From: Neokomagataea thailandica NBRC 106555
GTDB taxonomy: Bacteria; Pseudomonadota; Alphaproteobacteria; Acetobacterales; Acetobacteraceae
DNA length: 44,816 bases
Direction: 5' to 3'
NCBI RefSeq assembly: GCF_001598495.1
Contig: NZ_BCZB01000023.1
Coordinates: 1-44,816 of the forward strand
Below, one piece after another: positions 27,270 through 35,471 of the stretch (positions are counted from its first letter, which is position 1; each line of letters opens with the position of its first letter). The notes beneath the pieces are model-generated. The model was given only the letters and a program-made list of their open reading frames with translations, was not told where the DNA came from and did no database searches. The translations under genes were made by a program, and so were the position numbers.

Positions 27270-27686
27270 ATGAGCAGCTATCTTCATACGATGGTCCGTA
27301 TTCGTGATATTGACCGGAGCTTAGCCTTCTATCAGCTTTTAGGCATGAAAGAGCTGCGTCGTAACGAAGTGCGCGGTGGGCGTTATACGTTGGTGTTCAT
27401 TGGCTTTGCTGACAATGCACATGGTCAGGCTGAGATTGAACTGACCTATAACTGGGACCAAGAAGAAGATTACGACATTGGGACAGGGTTTGGCCATTTC
27501 GCGGTTGGTGTGCCGGATGTCGCTGCTGCGGTAGAGCGGATTCGGTCAGGTGGCGGGAAAGTCACGCGTGAGGCTGGACCTGTGAAGCACGGCACGACGG
27601 TCATTGCGTTTGTTGAAGATCCAGATGGTTACAAGCTGGAGCTGATTGAACGTAAAAATATGGAAAATGTTGAAGCTTTTAAGTGA
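27270..27686 (+). CDS. gloA: Lactoylglutathione lyase (glyoxalase I)
   Basis: Isomerises the methylglyoxal-glutathione hemithioacetal to lactoylglutathione. Metal ligands are visible at His6 (YLHT), Glu57 (EIELTYNW), His76 (GFGHFAVG) and Glu124 (YKLELIE). The short form without the eukaryotic insert suggests the nickel/cobalt class. 138 aa, starting 2 nt after lpxI, so probably the end of that operon. Confidence 0.94.
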   Translation: MSSYLHTMVRIRDIDRSLAFYQLLGMKELRRNEVRGGRYTLVFIGFADNAHGQAEIELTYNWDQEEDYDIGTGFGHFAVGVPDVAAAVERIRSGGGKVTREAGPVKHGTTVIAFVEDPDGYKLELIERKNMENVEAFK

Positions 27687-27696
27687 GGCTTGTGGA

Positions 27697-27723
27697 CCGA
27701 CTCGCCCTTAAGAGGGCGGTCGG
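27697..27723. terminator. Stem-loop between convergent gloA and the DHp-like gene
   Basis: CCGAC-t-CGCCC pairs with GGGCG-GTCGG (10 bp, one bulged T) around a TTAAGA loop. The stop codon of the minus-strand gene lies inside the loop. No T-run on either side, so termination strength is uncertain. Confidence 0.5.
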
Positions 27724-27890
27724 AGTAAAGCGAGGGCGCGATCAATAGAGTGTATGATCGTTGCAGCGTGGTCTTGTACGGTAGGGTCTTGGTGCGATTC
27801 TAGCATTTCTGCGCATAAGAGCGCGCTTGCGAGGGCATTACGGAGGTCGTGGCGTGTCTGTGCGGCCTCGTCTTGTGACGAATTGGGCAT
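27708..27890 (-). CDS. 60-aa standalone histidine-kinase DHp-like protein
   Basis: From ATG 27890 the product is 60 aa. Nearly all of it resembles the dimerisation and histidine phosphotransfer (HisKA/DHp) helix pair. His14 lies in the H-box TRHDLRNALASALLCAEMLE, then comes a short turn (SHQDPTVQ) and a second helix HAATIIHSIDRALALL. No ATP-binding domain, sensor or membrane segment is encoded, and the stop is clean. It could act as a phosphotransfer or dimerisation partner, loosely like the DHp part of ChpT, or be a remnant of a kinase. GTG/ATG further upstream would overlap the rpmH promoter. Confidence 0.55.
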   Translation of the reverse strand: MPNSSQDEAAQTRHDLRNALASALLCAEMLESHQDPTVQDHAATIIHSIDRALALLRPPS

Positions 27891-27916
27891 GATCTGATGG
27901 TTCTTTCGCTCTTTTC

Positions 27917-27945
27917 TTGACAGAATCGATACCACATTTTATACG
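27917..27945 (+). promoter_or_regulatory. Consensus promoter of the rpmH operon
   Basis: TTGACA at 27917-27922 and TATACG at 27940-27945 with a 17-bp spacer, about 88 bp before rpmH. This is the best match to a housekeeping promoter in the window, in keeping with a ribosomal protein operon. Confidence 0.75.
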
Positions 27946-27961
27946 CCCGGGTCACATTCAA

Positions 27962-27980
27962 CGGGCGTTTCGTGCGCCCG
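27962..27980 (+). other. Hairpin in the rpmH leader
   Basis: CGGGCG-TTTCGTG-CGCCCG, a 6-bp GC-only stem about 17 nt after the -10 element, so at or near the 5' end of the predicted mRNA. Confidence 0.45.
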
Positions 27981-28032
27981 ATCGACGCGTTCGTCAGCAG
28001 GGCGGGCGCAAAAGACGTTAAGGATCGATGTC

Positions 28033-28167
28033 ATGAAGCGCACGTATCAACCCTCTAAGCTGGTTCGCAAGCGTCGTCACGGTTTCCGTGCACGTAAAGC
28101 AACTGTCGGTGGCCGTAACATTCTGGCGAACCGTCGTTCCAAGGGCCGTACAAAGCTCTCTGCTTAA
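28033..28167 (+). CDS. rpmH: 50S ribosomal protein L34
   Basis: 44-aa basic ribosomal protein. The translation begins [20 protein letters not shown] and ends [11 protein letters not shown], the invariant L34 pattern. The start at ATG 28033 follows AAGGATCGATGTC. First gene of the rpmH-rnpA-yidD-yidC cluster. Confidence 0.97.
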   Translation: MKRTYQPSKLVRKRRHGFRARKATVGGRNILANRRSKGRTKLSA

Positions 28168-28179
28168 GGGTTTCTTTCC

Positions 28180-28536
28180 CTGTCGTCTGATCAACAGCCG
28201 GGACGCTTAAAAAAGCGCTCCCAGTTCCTTCATCTCTCGCGGAGAGGGCGTAAGGCCGCTCTTCCGGGGATGGTGGTGCAAGGCCTTCTTCATGAAGGTG
28301 CTGAGGCTGAAAAACAGACGCGTGTCGGTTTTACCGTCACAAAAAAAGTAGGCAACGCCGTGGTCCGTAACCGGACGCGGCGTCGTTTGCGAGAAGCCCT
28401 GCGTTTAGTGGCGCGTGATGAGGGCTTGCCATCCGGTGACTTCGTGCTGATTGGGCGAGAAGGAACGCGGGGGCGTGATTTTTCTGCTTTAAAAAATGAT
28501 CTGCGCCAAGCGATGATAAAAGTGTCAAAGCGCTGA
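28180..28536 (+). CDS. rnpA: Ribonuclease P protein component, probable non-canonical start
   Basis: Protein subunit of RNase P, which matures tRNA 5' ends. The conserved N-terminus [16 protein letters not shown] and the RNR motif [14 protein letters not shown] are both present in one frame. No ATG, GTG or TTG in this frame lies before the conserved N-terminus: the frame is open from the rpmH stop, and the first ATG (28270) would remove about 30 conserved residues including the substrate-binding Phe. CTG at 28180 has AAGGG nine bases upstream and would give 118 aa, the usual length. The start is inferred. The stop overlaps yidD (TGATG). Confidence 0.8.
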   Translation: MSSDQQPGRLKKRSQFLHLSRRGRKAALPGMVVQGLLHEGAEAEKQTRVGFTVTKKVGNAVVRNRTRRRLREALRLVARDEGLPSGDFVLIGREGTRGRDFSALKNDLRQAMIKVSKR

Positions 28537-28793
28537 TGCATAGTGTCGGCTATTGGCTGTCGCGTTGTGTTTCTGGTGTGTTTGTGCTGCTGATCAAAGC
28601 CTATAAGCTATGTGTCAGCCCTTTCCTTGGTCAAAATTGTCGTTTTGAGCCGGGGTGTAGCACGTATGGCCTTTTGGCGATTCGGCAGCATGGGCCTTGG
28701 CGTGGTGGATATCTGACAGTACGGCGCATTTGTCGCTGTCATCCGTGGTCAAAGGGTGGCATTGATTATCCGCCTCCACCTGATTCAGCCTGA
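28536..28793 (+). CDS. yidD: Membrane protein insertion efficiency factor YidD
   Basis: Small inner-membrane-associated protein that helps YidC-dependent insertion. It has an N-terminal hydrophobic helix, the family signature LIKAYKLCVSPFLGQNCRF.PGCSTY, and the C-terminal CRCHPWSKGGIDYPP. 85 aa. Start overlaps the rnpA stop by one base. Confidence 0.95.
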   Translation: MHSVGYWLSRCVSGVFVLLIKAYKLCVSPFLGQNCRFEPGCSTYGLLAIRQHGPWRGGYLTVRRICRCHPWSKGGIDYPPPPDSA

Positions 28794-28905
28794 ATTTGGG
28801 TGACCTCTTAATGAAAAAGAGAGCTTGCCTATTGTTTTGAGGAATTTTTTCCTCCACTTGAAGCGCAAGCTTATTCTCGTACGACGAAAGACCGGCACCC
28901 GCCCG

Positions 28906-30645
28906 ATGGACATCAAGCGCATTATTGCGGCCACTATCCTCTCCGGCCTGATCCTAATCGGCTTTGATTATTTCATGCCGAAGCCAGCTCCTGCCACGCA
29001 TGCTCCCGCTCAGATAGCGGCGACTCCGCCTGTGAGCTCCCAATCCTCTCTTGCTTCTACGGATGCGGCGCAGAATGCTGCACCGGCTGTTGCAGCGCGT
29101 CGTTTGACGGTCCGCAGCCCAGATGTGCAAGGGTCAATCACACTTAAAGGGGCTTTGCTCGATGATCTGGTGCTGACGAAGTACCGTGAGACATTGGCAA
29201 AGGACAGCCCGCTGGTACGCTTGTTGAGCGCACCGGGGAGTGCTGCTCCGAGTTATGTGGTCATTGGCTGGGAGAATGCTCCGGGCTCTAACGCGGCTTT
29301 GCCGGAGTTGAATACGGTATGGCAGAGCAATGATGACGCTTTGGACCCGACGCACCCCGTCACGATGCATTGGGACAATGGGCAGGGCCAAGTTTTTATC
29401 ATTCGTTTGAGCATAGACAGTCATTATGTGATTGCGGTTCAGCAGACGGTAGAAAATCACGGCACGACGCCTGTTTCATTGATTCCGTACCAGCGGGTAC
29501 AGCGTGATTATGAAGCGCAAGGTGGGTCATGGACGGAGCATGAAGGCCCGGTTTCCGTTATGGATGGCCGCCTGAATGATGAGAGCTATAAAAACCTTCG
29601 TGATGCTGCGACGCATCCTGACCACACCTATTGGGCTAAAAATGGTACCGGTGGTTGGGTCGGGCTGAGCGACAAGTACTGGCTGACGGCGGTCTTGGCT
29701 GAGTCGACAGCACCTGTGTCAGCATCTTTCGGGTTTGTGCCGGGGCTGCCGGGAACGGCGGGTTCGTACCGTGTTGGTTTCACGGCGCAAAGCGCTCAGA
29801 CGATTATGCCGAATGGCTCTATCTCGATGAACAGTCATATCTTTGCTGGCGCGAAGGTTGTCGACTTATTGCAGTCCTATAGCCGTGACCTGCATGTGCC
29901 AGATCTGGATAAGGCCATTGATTTTGGTTGGTTCAGTTTCCTGACCCGTCCAATTTTGACGCTGCTGCATTGGCTGTATGTGCATCTGGGCAATTTTGGT
30001 CTGGCGTTGATGGCGTTGACTTTGATTGTGAAGATCATTCTTTTTCCGCTTGCGGCGAAAGCATCAGCCTCTTCGGGGCGTATGCGTTTGTTGGCACCAA
30101 AAATTCAGGAAATCCGGGAGCGTCATAAAGATGACCCGATGGCGGCAAACCAAAAGGTCATGGCGCTGTACAAAGAAGAAGGGGTTAGCCCAGCAAGTGG
30201 CTGTTTGCCGATGCTGATACAGGCGCCGATTTTCTTCTGTCTGTATAAGATGCTGTATATCAGCATTGATGAACGTCATGCGCCGTTCTTTGGCTGGATT
30301 CATGACCTGTCGATCCCAGATCCGACGAATATCTTTAATCTGTTTGGTTTGCTGCCATTTGATCCAACCGCTTATATTTCCATGCTGCATGTTAGCGTAT
30401 GGGGTACAGCGTTGGGCATTACGTTCTGGCTGTTACAGCGTCAAACCACAGTGACGATGGACCCTGCTCAAGCGCGTATTATGCAGTTTATGCCGCTGGT
30501 TTATGTGTTCTTCATGTCCAGCTTCCCAGCGAGCTTGTTGGTTTATTACACATGGAACAACTTGCTGACCTTTGCACAGCAAGCTTTCATTCAAAGCCGT
30601 ACGACGTTGCCGGTACCGGTGACGACGGCGAAAAAGGGACGCTGA
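28906..30645 (+). CDS. yidC: Membrane protein insertase YidC
   Basis: Inserts and folds inner-membrane proteins, alone or with SecYEG. From ATG 28906 it is 579 aa. The N-terminal helix is IIAATILSGLILIGFDYFM, followed by an Ala/Pro-rich linker and a large periplasmic beta-sandwich domain. Five C-terminal membrane helices start at FLTRPILTLLHWLYVHLGNF, with the cytoplasmic hairpin LAPKIQEIRERHKDD and SGCLPMLIQAPIFF. The frame is open back to 28825, but the extra residues are basic and would precede the membrane anchor. Confidence 0.96.
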   Translation: MDIKRIIAATILSGLILIGFDYFMPKPAPATHAPAQIAATPPVSSQSSLASTDAAQNAAPAVAARRLTVRSPDVQGSITLKGALLDDLVLTKYRETLAKDSPLVRLLSAPGSAAPSYVVIGWENAPGSNAALPELNTVWQSNDDALDPTHPVTMHWDNGQGQVFIIRLSIDSHYVIAVQQTVENHGTTPVSLIPYQRVQRDYEAQGGSWTEHEGPVSVMDGRLNDESYKNLRDAATHPDHTYWAKNGTGGWVGLSDKYWLTAVLAESTAPVSASFGFVPGLPGTAGSYRVGFTAQSAQTIMPNGSISMNSHIFAGAKVVDLLQSYSRDLHVPDLDKAIDFGWFSFLTRPILTLLHWLYVHLGNFGLALMALTLIVKIILFPLAAKASASSGRMRLLAPKIQEIRERHKDDPMAANQKVMALYKEEGVSPASGCLPMLIQAPIFFCLYKMLYISIDERHAPFFGWIHDLSIPDPTNIFNLFGLLPFDPTAYISMLHVSVWGTALGITFWLLQRQTTVTMDPAQARIMQFMPLVYVFFMSSFPASLLVYYTWNNLLTFAQQAFIQSRTTLPVPVTTAKKGR

Positions 30646-30651
30646 GCGAGC

Positions 30652-31320
30652 ATGCGTGAGATAGCAGGGCCACCGTCACCGGAATTGGTAGAAGAAGGGC
30701 GCCTCCTCTTTGCGGGGGAGTGTACCTTCTATTTTGGGTCTCCCCGGATTGACCAACTGCCGCCGATTGATTTGCCGGAAGTGGCATTTGCAGGGCGTTC
30801 TAATGTTGGCAAATCGAGCCTGATTAATGCTTTGACCGGGCGTAAAGCTTTGGCGCGTGCTTCTTCTGAGCCGGGCCGTACGAAGCAATTGAACTTCTTT
30901 AATCTGTCTGAGCGTTTGGCTCTGGTGGATATGCCGGGTTATGGCTTTGCGAAGGCGGCTAAATCCGTCAAAGAAGATTGGCAGGAGACGATGTTCGCGT
31001 ATCTGCGCGGACGGACAACGCTTGAACGCGTTATTCTGCTTCTGGATGCGCGTATTGAGCTGAAAGCGTCCGATAAAGACGTGATGGAGCTTTTGGATCG
31101 TGCTGCGGTTGTGTTCCAGATCGTGCTGACGAAAGCTGATCAGGTGAAGCCGGGGGCTCTCAAGAAAAAGCGCGAAGAGATTGAGGCGCTGGCTCTAAAG
31201 CATGCTGCGGCTTATCCGCGTGTGATTGTAACCAGTAGTGAAACGGGTGAGGGGATCGAAGATCTCCGTGGCGAAATTACACGTTTCGCCCGTTCGTCAG
31301 ATGACACGACTCAGTCCTGA
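30652..31320 (+). CDS. engB: Ribosome biogenesis GTPase EngB (YihA/YsxC)
   Basis: Essential GTPase in 50S assembly. G1 is GRSNVGKSS (48-56), followed by SSEPGRTKQLNFF, G3 DMPGYG and G4 TKAD. 222 aa. It begins 6 nt after yidC. A short dyad ACTCAGT-cctg-ACTGAGT spans its stop codon (31309-31326). Confidence 0.95.
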   Translation: MREIAGPPSPELVEEGRLLFAGECTFYFGSPRIDQLPPIDLPEVAFAGRSNVGKSSLINALTGRKALARASSEPGRTKQLNFFNLSERLALVDMPGYGFAKAAKSVKEDWQETMFAYLRGRTTLERVILLLDARIELKASDKDVMELLDRAAVVFQIVLTKADQVKPGALKKKREEIEALALKHAAAYPRVIVTSSETGEGIEDLRGEITRFARSSDDTTQS

Positions 31321-31351
31321 CTGAGTGTAAGCAAGGGATATTGCCCCAGCT

Positions 31352-32290
31352 ATGAACGCGAAAACACATAGTGAGAAGTTGCCTGTTGCGCCGCCTATCA
31401 TCAATACGGATGAGGCCCAGATGCAGGCGTCTATTCTTGCAAGCGCACTACCGTATTTGCGGCGTTATGCTGGTGATACTATTGTTGTAAAATATGGTGG
31501 CCACGCTATGGGGCATGGTGAGCTGGCCAATGCCTTCGGGTATGATATCGCCTTGTTGAAATTGGTGGGTATCAATCCGATTGTGGTTCATGGTGGTGGG
31601 CCGCAGATTAGCGCCATGCTGGACCGCTTGCATCTGAAATCCACTTTTGTGGATGGTTTGCGGGTGACCGACCAAGCGATGATTGATGTCATCGAGATGG
31701 TGTTGGCGGGTACGGTCAATAAGCAAGTTGCGGAGTTGATTAATCGCGCGGGTGCTTTGGCCGTTGGTATTTCGGGAAAAGATGGTGGGCTTTTGCAGGC
31801 CCGTCGTATTCAACGGACCAAGCGGGACCCGGAGACGGGTGAAGACAAGCCGTTAGATATTGGCTTCGTGGGTGAACCTGAAAAGATTGATCCACGTGTG
31901 CTGTATGCCTTGCTGGGGTCGGGTCTGATTCCTGTTGTTGCGCCTGTTGGCGCGGGCAAAGACGGGGAGACTTATAATATCAATGCCGATACGGCGGCGG
32001 GCGCTATTGCTGGTGCCGTGAATGCGTCTCGTTTGTTGATGTTAACGGATGTGCCGGGTGTTCTGGATAAAGAGGGCAATCTGATTGAAGAACTGACGGC
32101 TGATGATGTGGCGCGTTTGATTGCTGATGGGACAATTTCTGGCGGGATGATCCCGAAAGTGGAAACCTGTTTGCAGGCGGTACGTGCGGGTGCGAAGGCT
32201 GCGGTCATTTTGGATGGTCGTGTTCCGCATACATGTTTGTTGGAATTGTTTACGCGTGCTGGGCCGGGTACGCTTATTAAGGCGTCCTGA
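31352..32290 (+). CDS. argB: Acetylglutamate kinase
   Basis: Second step of arginine biosynthesis, phosphorylating N-acetylglutamate. It has the amino-acid-kinase fold with VVKYGGHAMG, VHGGGPQISAML, GLRVTD and NINADTAAGAIAGA; the C-terminal VETCLQAVRAGAKAAVILDGR belongs to the arginine-sensitive class. 312 aa. It follows engB by 31 nt, probably the last gene of the rpmH operon. Confidence 0.96.
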   Translation: MNAKTHSEKLPVAPPIINTDEAQMQASILASALPYLRRYAGDTIVVKYGGHAMGHGELANAFGYDIALLKLVGINPIVVHGGGPQISAMLDRLHLKSTFVDGLRVTDQAMIDVIEMVLAGTVNKQVAELINRAGALAVGISGKDGGLLQARRIQRTKRDPETGEDKPLDIGFVGEPEKIDPRVLYALLGSGLIPVVAPVGAGKDGETYNINADTAAGAIAGAVNASRLLMLTDVPGVLDKEGNLIEELTADDVARLIADGTISGGMIPKVETCLQAVRAGAKAAVILDGRVPHTCLLELFTRAGPGTLIKAS

Positions 32291-32294
32291 TATT

Positions 32295-33287
32295 TTATGG
32301 CGCTTCGTGGAAGAAGCGCCATTTTACGCCTTCCCGCAGGCCAGTATTGAGCGCCAATGTCGCGCGCTCAAGAAGAGTATTGGCTGTTCCCTCGATGTCT
32401 CCAGCTTCACGGCTTACAAGGCCGATATGGAGTGGGAAGTGTACGGGCGGGTTTATGAGAATGGGAACGCCATGTGCTGTCATGCGCTCTGCGCGTTCTG
32501 CAATGGCGAAGCGATCTCCGCCATCAAGCCAAAGGCCGAAGGTGTTACCGCTTAGGCGGCTTAGAGCGTCAGTTGGGCGGACGGCGTTGCGTAATAATGT
32601 GACGCTTTGAGACAAAGCATCCTCGAAACTTTGGAAATCTCGTTCGGATACGAGTGTATCTAGGCCGGGAATATAGGCCAGCATGAGGGTCGCAGCTTTT
32701 TGGTCTCGGTCAAGTCTGCGGCACCGGCGTGTGATCTCGGCTTGGAAACCCTGCCAGTTTAGTAAGTTCGATGAGATGTCATAATGCGTATTGGCGTGTA
32801 CGCGCCTGTGCAAAGCATCAAGTTCTAGAAGTCCGCCGAGCGTTGAGAGAATGGTTTGCAGCGTTGTGATGTCATGATGTGACCAAGGCTGTGTGTGCCA
32901 GCAGATAAGGCCGATAGGCTTTTGACTGCGTATAATGTCGGAGATGAGGACGGCGTGGTGGGTGGCGTGATGAATGATACGTGTCTCAGGCGTAAGAACA
33001 TTTAAGCCATGCGGAAGGAGTTCCGTGACAAGTTGGGGAGGGATGGGGGCGCTTTGGTGAAGGATATTGCTCTCTTCAGGTGCAGTGTCTCCTTGGAACA
33101 GGACCATATTCACGGGAGATATGGTCGTAAGATGAGACAGTGCGGCCGCAGCTCCGAGGTGAGGCAGGATGGCGCGGCGTATTTTAAGGAGTGTGTCTGT
33201 CAGTGCTGCCTGATTCCAGAGTGGCGGTGCTGTGCTGGGGATAGGGGGGGTGCGTTCAAGGAGCGTACGGGTGCCTGGCTGATACAT
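32295..33287 (-). CDS. GAF-like plus degenerate GGDEF domain protein
   Basis: 330 aa. Residues about 30-160 look like a GAF sensor domain (HHAVLISDIIRSQKPIGLICW). Residues about 175-325 have the diguanylate cyclase fold (FQAEITRRCRRLDRDQKAATLMLAYIPGLD). The catalytic GGDEF is replaced by SGNTF (246-250), and the metal-binding acidic residues are not kept, so it should not make cyclic di-GMP. It may bind a nucleotide or act as a scaffold. No membrane helix is seen. It is divergent from dapD and its 3' end overlaps a terminator hairpin shared with argB. Confidence 0.75.
   Translation of the reverse strand: MYQPGTRTLLERTPPIPSTAPPLWNQAALTDTLLKIRRAILPHLGAAAALSHLTTISPVNMVLFQGDTAPEESNILHQSAPIPPQLVTELLPHGLNVLTPETRIIHHATHHAVLISDIIRSQKPIGLICWHTQPWSHHDITTLQTILSTLGGLLELDALHRRVHANTHYDISSNLLNWQGFQAEITRRCRRLDRDQKAATLMLAYIPGLDTLVSERDFQSFEDALSQSVTLLRNAVRPTDALSRLSGNTFGLWLDGGDRFAIAERAERMTAHGVPILINPPVHFPLHIGLVSREAGDIEGTANTLLERATLALNTGLREGVKWRFFHEAP
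32299..32325. terminator. Stem-loop shared by argB and the convergent GGDEF-like gene
   Basis: GGCGCTTC-GTGGAA-GAAGCGCC (32299-32320), followed by ATTTTA on the plus strand and by ATAAAAT on the minus strand. It lies inside the last codons of the minus-strand gene, so that protein's C-terminus is encoded by the hairpin. Confidence 0.6.
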
Positions 33288-33340
33288 AGCAATGTGCTCC
33301 GGAGTGAGGATGGAATGGGTACAGGAAAGCCCAGTATAGG

Positions 33341-33375
33341 ATTTATGCCTTTAAATTTAAGCCTAAAGGATAAAT
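33341..33375. promoter_or_regulatory. AT-rich dyad between the GGDEF-like gene and dapD
   Basis: ATTTAT-g-CCTTTA pairs with TAAAGG-ATAAAT: 12 pairs, one bulge, 10-base centre. It lies in the divergent intergenic region and could be an operator serving either gene. Confidence 0.45.
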
Positions 33376-33413
33376 AAAAGGTTAATGTTGATTTTTGGTT
33401 GCTATTTCTGGCG

Positions 33414-33456
33414 TTGACATTAAAGGGACCGGGCAGCATGGTTCGGCCCTATTTTT
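33414..33456 (+). promoter_or_regulatory. TTGACA box and terminator-like hairpin in the dapD leader
   Basis: TTGACA at 33414-33419 is followed at once by AGGG-a-CCG (33424-33431) pairing with CGGCCCT (33444-33450), then ATTTTTTAG, 22 nt before dapD. As the upstream gene points away, a terminator here could act only on transcripts starting within the 190-bp gap, which suggests a leader control element. No -10 box is clear at 17 bp. Confidence 0.45.
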
Positions 33457-33477
33457 TAGCTTCTGACGGGTAAAATC

Positions 33478-34308
33478 ATGTCTCAGGATACGCTGCGCAC
33501 CGCTATCGATTCTCTTTGGGAACGTCGTACGACTCTCAGTTCGCAGACCGAGGGGGCGGACCGTGAGGTCATTGAGACCGTCCTGCGTGATTTGGATGCT
33601 GGTGTGCGCCGTGTTGCTGAACCAACAGCAGATGGCTGGGTTGTCCATGAATGGCTGAAAAAAGCTGTGCTGCTGTCCTTCCGCCTGAACGATAGCCGTG
33701 TCATGGAGCGTGGTTGTGCGGGCGTTTCTGGCTTTGATAAGGTTCCGCTGAAGTTTGAAGGCTGGGATCAGTTCCGTTTCTCTGAAGCCGGTTTCCGTGC
33801 GGTTCCGGGTGCTGTTGTGCGTCGTTCAGCGTTTATTGCGCCAAATGTTGTGCTGATGCCGAGCTTCGTAAATGTTGGCGCTTATGTTGATAGCGGCACC
33901 ATGATTGATACATGGGCAACGGTTGGTTCTTGTGCGCAGATCGGTAAGAATGTTCATATCAGCGGTGGTGCGGGTATTGGTGGCGTTCTTGAGCCACTGC
34001 AAGCAGCTCCGGTGATTATTGAAGATGATTGCTTTATTGGTGCGCGTTCAGAAGTGGCAGAAGGCGTGATCATTGAGCGCGGGGCTGTGCTGTCTATGGG
34101 CGTATTTATCGGTGCATCCACGAAGGTTGTGGACCGTGCGACCGGTGAAATTTTCCAAGGCCGTGTGCCAGCCTACTCGGTTGTTGTGCCGGGCACGCTG
34201 CCCCCGAAGGAGCCGGGTCAGCCCTCTTTGGCCTGTGCTGTTATCGTGAAGCGTGTTGATGAGCGTACACGTTCTAAGACGTCAATCAACGATCTGCTGC
34301 GCGACTAA
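33478..34308 (+). CDS. dapD: 2,3,4,5-tetrahydropyridine-2,6-dicarboxylate N-succinyltransferase
   Basis: Succinyl branch of lysine/diaminopimelate synthesis. The N-terminal helical domain ([12 protein letters not shown]) is followed by left-handed beta-helix repeats with [20 protein letters not shown] and [20 protein letters not shown]. 276 aa. dapE follows 8 nt downstream. Confidence 0.96.
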   Translation: MSQDTLRTAIDSLWERRTTLSSQTEGADREVIETVLRDLDAGVRRVAEPTADGWVVHEWLKKAVLLSFRLNDSRVMERGCAGVSGFDKVPLKFEGWDQFRFSEAGFRAVPGAVVRRSAFIAPNVVLMPSFVNVGAYVDSGTMIDTWATVGSCAQIGKNVHISGGAGIGGVLEPLQAAPVIIEDDCFIGARSEVAEGVIIERGAVLSMGVFIGASTKVVDRATGEIFQGRVPAYSVVVPGTLPPKEPGQPSLACAVIVKRVDERTRSKTSINDLLRD

Positions 34309-34316
34309 TCTTGAGT

Positions 34317-35471
34317 ATGACTTCTGCTGTTGCGTCTGCGCCATTCACGGATCCTGTTGAATTGGCGCAGGACATGTTGCGTTGCCGTTCTGTCACACCG
34401 GTTGATGATGGGGCGCAGGCCTGTCTGATCACGGCGTTAGAAGCGTTAGGGTTTACCGTAACGCAGTTGCCGTTTGGCCCTGCAGATGCGCCGACTCCGA
34501 ATTTCTACGCTCGTCGTGGTGAGGGTAAACCGCGCTTGTGTTTTGCGGGGCATACGGATGTGGTGCCGCCCGGTCAGGGATGGGCGCATGATCCGTTTGA
34601 GGCCGTTATCCAAGATGGCATGCTGTATGGGCGCGGCATTGCGGATATGAAGGGCGGTTTGGCGTGCTCCGTGGCGGCAGTAGCGCGCTTACTGGCAGAA
34701 AGAGAGCCGCATGGTGCTATTTCATTCCTCATCACGGGGGATGAAGAGGGACCTGCGCATTATGGCACCAAGCCGGTCATTGAGTGGTTGGCAGAACGTG
34801 GCGAATTGCCGGATTTCTGCTTGCTTGGAGAGCCGACGAATCCGTCTTTCTTGGGGGAAACCATCAAGATTGGTCGGCGTGGAAGCATGAACGCGCGGAT
34901 TGTCGTGCAGGGCGTGCAGGGGCATGTTGCCTATCCGCACCGGGCGGATAATCCAATCCACCGCCTTCTTGCGGCCTTAAGCGAGATGACGGGGCGTGTG
35001 CTTGATGAAGGGAGTGAGTGGTTTGCTCCATCGTCCTTGCAGGTCACGAGCGTTGATGTTGGGAATACAGCGACCAATGTGATTCCGGCTGAAGCCAGTG
35101 CAATGTTGAATATCCGTTTCAATGACCGCCATACTGGAGCGGTATTAGAGGCGTGGATACGTGACGTGACGGCCCGGCATGCACCGAATTCTCAGGTGGA
35201 TGTGAGTATTAGTGGCGAAGCCTTTCTGACCGAACCGGGTGAAGCAGTGACTTGTTTACAGGCATCCGTGGCAGGCGTTACAGGTTCTGTGCCTGCTCTT
35301 GATACGGGGGGAGGGACATCAGATGCGCGTTTTATCTCTCAGTATTGTGATGTGGCAGAATTTGGTTTGGTGGGCGCAACGATGCACAAGACGGATGAGC
35401 ATGTTGCTGTGGAAAGTTTGGAAGAATTGACCGAAATTTATCGGCTGTTCATGCAAAGGTTTGGGCTGTGA
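34317..35471 (+). CDS. dapE: Succinyl-diaminopimelate desuccinylase
   Basis: Zinc-dependent M20 peptidase-family enzyme releasing LL-diaminopimelate. Metal ligands lie in FAGHTDVVPPG (His79, Asp81), GRGIADMKGG, TGDEEGPA (general base and ligand Glu pair), LGEPTN and the C-terminal MHKTDEHV. From ATG 34317 it is 384 aa; TTG 34311 is also in frame. It overlaps the next gene by 4 nt (GTGA). Confidence 0.95.
   Translation: MTSAVASAPFTDPVELAQDMLRCRSVTPVDDGAQACLITALEALGFTVTQLPFGPADAPTPNFYARRGEGKPRLCFAGHTDVVPPGQGWAHDPFEAVIQDGMLYGRGIADMKGGLACSVAAVARLLAEREPHGAISFLITGDEEGPAHYGTKPVIEWLAERGELPDFCLLGEPTNPSFLGETIKIGRRGSMNARIVVQGVQGHVAYPHRADNPIHRLLAALSEMTGRVLDEGSEWFAPSSLQVTSVDVGNTATNVIPAEASAMLNIRFNDRHTGAVLEAWIRDVTARHAPNSQVDVSISGEAFLTEPGEAVTCLQASVAGVTGSVPALDTGGGTSDARFISQYCDVAEFGLVGATMHKTDEHVAVESLEELTEIYRLFMQRFGL

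Noticed and set aside
32184-32555. Plus-strand ORF after argB (123 aa)
   Set aside because: It is a shadow of argB and of the minus-strand GAF-GGDEF gene; composition and sequence match no protein family.
33288-33477. Lysine riboswitch before dapD
   Set aside because: The gap is barely long enough and none of the conserved lysine-riboswitch core was recognised; only a hairpin and T-run are supported.
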